From Gp13-AA77 sp035946735 (lineage in GTDB: Bacteria > Acidobacteriota > Terriglobia > UBA7540), in contig DASYYZ010000047.1 in assembly GCA_035946735.1 (NCBI GenBank), positions 13,355 to 77,354 on the forward strand: DNA of 64,000 bases, read 5' to 3'. The notes under the pieces were generated by a model. That model made no database searches, was not told the origin of the DNA, and worked only from the letters and a program-made list of their open reading frames with translations. Of this stretch, positions 62,733 to 64,000 are shown one piece after another. The number at the start of each line of letters is the position of its first letter. Position 1 is the stretch's first letter. The translations under genes were made by a program, and so were the position numbers.

Positions 62733-63011
62733 CATTTCAGGCGCGAATCAAGTGAATCTCCGACAAGAGGGCTAGTGGAAACTGTTTGGCACGCTTTTTA
62801 CGTCTAGGGAGCAGCTTTGTCCGCCTTGTTTTGCACTGCCGGAAACGCAGCTTGCGAAGCCTGACCGCCGCATCCGTAGTCATGCTGGATGAAGAAGGCA
62901 ACATGCTGTGGAGTGCCCTCGAAAGCTCTGCGGCTGGCTCTACAGACTGTTCCACCAGGCGATTTCAGTAAAGGGTGGAACCACGGCCTGGCCGAAGCGC
63001 CTGTGTGGAAG
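62733..63011. other. Intergenic region after the lipoprotein gene
   Basis: About 280 bases with no likely gene. Short overlapping frames on both strands lack start context and recognisable domains. I see no hairpin or promoter that stands out. Confidence 0.4.
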
Positions 63012-64000
63012 TTACTGGCAACTTGGGAACTTGAAAGTCACCACATGAGTACCCCAATACCCGGCACCGGTCTGTTTGAGGTACTCGCCGGTGTACCAAA
63101 AGGTGCAATCATCAACAGGGTCGATCTGCATGGAGCTATAATCACCCCATCGCGTAAGGCCGCCGTTCTGATAAAAGTAGTTGCTAAGCACGACGACTTC
63201 ATTTTCCATTGTGTTAGCAGGATCGCTCTGCGTGCGCCCAGCGATTGCGATCATCGGTCCCGGATTGCCGCTCAATTGTGTTTCTGACAGACTGTAGCCT
63301 ATTGCTTGGTCTCCGAAGCCATCCATGGCGGTACTCCCCATCCAACGCCAGTGATAATTTGGCGCAAAGGTTCCAGCTTGTGCTACAAAGGGTGAACTGC
63401 CCGGGTCTCGAATTTCATACCATCGCACCGCTGCAACTAGATTATTTCGATTTACAATCCCCAGCACTGTGTGAGTGAAGGTCAAAGACTCTACGTGGCC
63501 GGGTTGCTGACTACCTGTTCGATAAGCGAGCCGATACATCGGCCTATCGCTCATTGAATCGAGATAGGTTCCGTCGCCGCTCGCTTCGGGTATGTCACAC
63601 TGACCTGGACCATTACGCGTCTTTCCGAGATATGTACAATTTGATCCGTGGCCAGCGGCTGCAAAGTACGGCGTAAAAGGCGCAACATCAATTGGCCGCG
63701 CTGTCACATGACTGCAATTTGGATAACAGGGCGCGAGCATTATGAGGTCGACTTGTCTCCAGTTGGGGTCCCAGGTCATAAAAATACCTGACTCGCCGTT
63801 CGGCGGCGCTGTACCGCCATCGACGTCCGCCGGTATGAGCTTATTAAAAGCGGGCTGCAGACCCCAGCATTGGCTTCGAGTCGCAGGTAATCCGGCGAGC
63901 ATGGCACCGCGATCCATGAAGCACACGTCAGGTCCATTCCACGGACCGGGGTCACCCACATAAATGTTGACTGAAAGGAGGTAAACTCCGTGTGGAAACT
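63012..64000 (-). CDS. Partial secreted protein, probably beta-rich
   Basis: The gene enters from beyond the window edge; the frame is open to position 64000 in the upstream direction, so the start is not seen. The visible part of about 320 residues has ESGIFMTWDPNWRQVDLIML, SGDGTYLDSMSDRPMYRLAY, TFAPNYHWRWMGSTAMDGFG and AIGYSLSETQLSGNPGP. Aromatic-rich repeated blocks and a C-terminal PSC suggest an extracellular beta domain such as a propeller. I know related acidobacterial proteins only as hypothetical. The stop at 63012 appears natural. Confidence 0.65.
   Translation of the reverse strand, partial: FPHGVYLLSVNIYVGDPGPWNGPDVCFMDRGAMLAGLPATRSQCWGLQPAFNKLIPADVDGGTAPPNGESGIFMTWDPNWRQVDLIMLAPCYPNCSHVTARPIDVAPFTPYFAAAGHGSNCTYLGKTRNGPGQCDIPEASGDGTYLDSMSDRPMYRLAYRTGSQQPGHVESLTFTHTVLGIVNRNNLVAAVRWYEIRDPGSSPFVAQAGTFAPNYHWRWMGSTAMDGFGDQAIGYSLSETQLSGNPGPMIAIAGRTQSDPANTMENEVVVLSNYFYQNGGLTRWGDYSSMQIDPVDDCTFWYTGEYLKQTGAGYWGTHVVTFKFPSCQ

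Overview
The window looks like chromosomal DNA of a soil-type Acidobacteriota bacterium (probably Terriglobia or a relative). No rRNA or tRNA gene is visible, so this rests on gene content. The indicators are Oar-type TonB receptors with an N-terminal carboxypeptidase-regulatory domain, a large orphan MacB/FtsX permease of the acidobacterial type, OmpR-type winged-helix proteins fused to TPRs or to a Ser/Thr kinase, GloVer tandem-repeat proteins, and many Tat or Sec secreted hydrolases. The DNA is GC-rich throughout, with short operons and many single genes.

Layout. 0-5.4 kb: GMC oxidoreductase, an exported protein, a radical SAM protein and a secreted alpha/beta hydrolase. 5.4-8.2 kb: O-methyltransferase and dienelactone hydrolase, lying between two degenerate copies of a tyrosine-recombinase 3' end. 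8.3-13.1 kb: winged-helix/TPR regulator and two tandem GloVer proteins, the second truncated. 13.1-19.7 kb: a patchwork of small genes (DHFR-like, ACT, winged helix, XRE) with a MITE-like element, an integrase remnant and broken genes. 19.9-31.8 kb: TonB receptor, PIG-L remnant, Tat deacetylase-like protein, orphan permease, ADHFE1-type dehydrogenase, and a TPR protein with two retropepsin-like domains. 31.9-41.3 kb: secreted peptidases, a beta-propeller and a GH78 rhamnosidase. 41.3-48.5 kb: a DUF1905 remnant, a headless TonB receptor, and a winged-helix/kinase/propeller protein. 48.7-53.4 kb: a 1203-residue phosphoesterase with anchor-D and FG-GAP repeats, then a RES-Xre toxin-antitoxin pair. 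53.7-64 kb: a GH144-type glucanase, an outer-membrane protein, a TPR remnant, two zinc-ribbon proteins (one with a seven-bladed WD40 propeller), a cluster of hairpin repeats, a lipoprotein and a partial secreted protein.

Most genes fit a scavenger of plant and microbial polymers: receptors, rhamnosidase, glucanase, peptidases, phosphatase and oxidoreductases, with one-component regulators and a sensor kinase. No single new multi-gene system stands out. The most unusual signals are (i) seven reading frames broken by what looks like one extra G or C in a short G/C run, which is either an assembly artefact or clustered gene decay; (ii) palindromic repeat elements that have entered coding sequence, including the activation segment of the kinase; (iii) four hairpins with conserved ends and different stems at 62 kb; (iv) a consensus promoter that sits on the apparent start codon of the RES-Xre antitoxin; and (v) an 11-bp tandem repeat just upstream of the winged-helix/TPR regulator.
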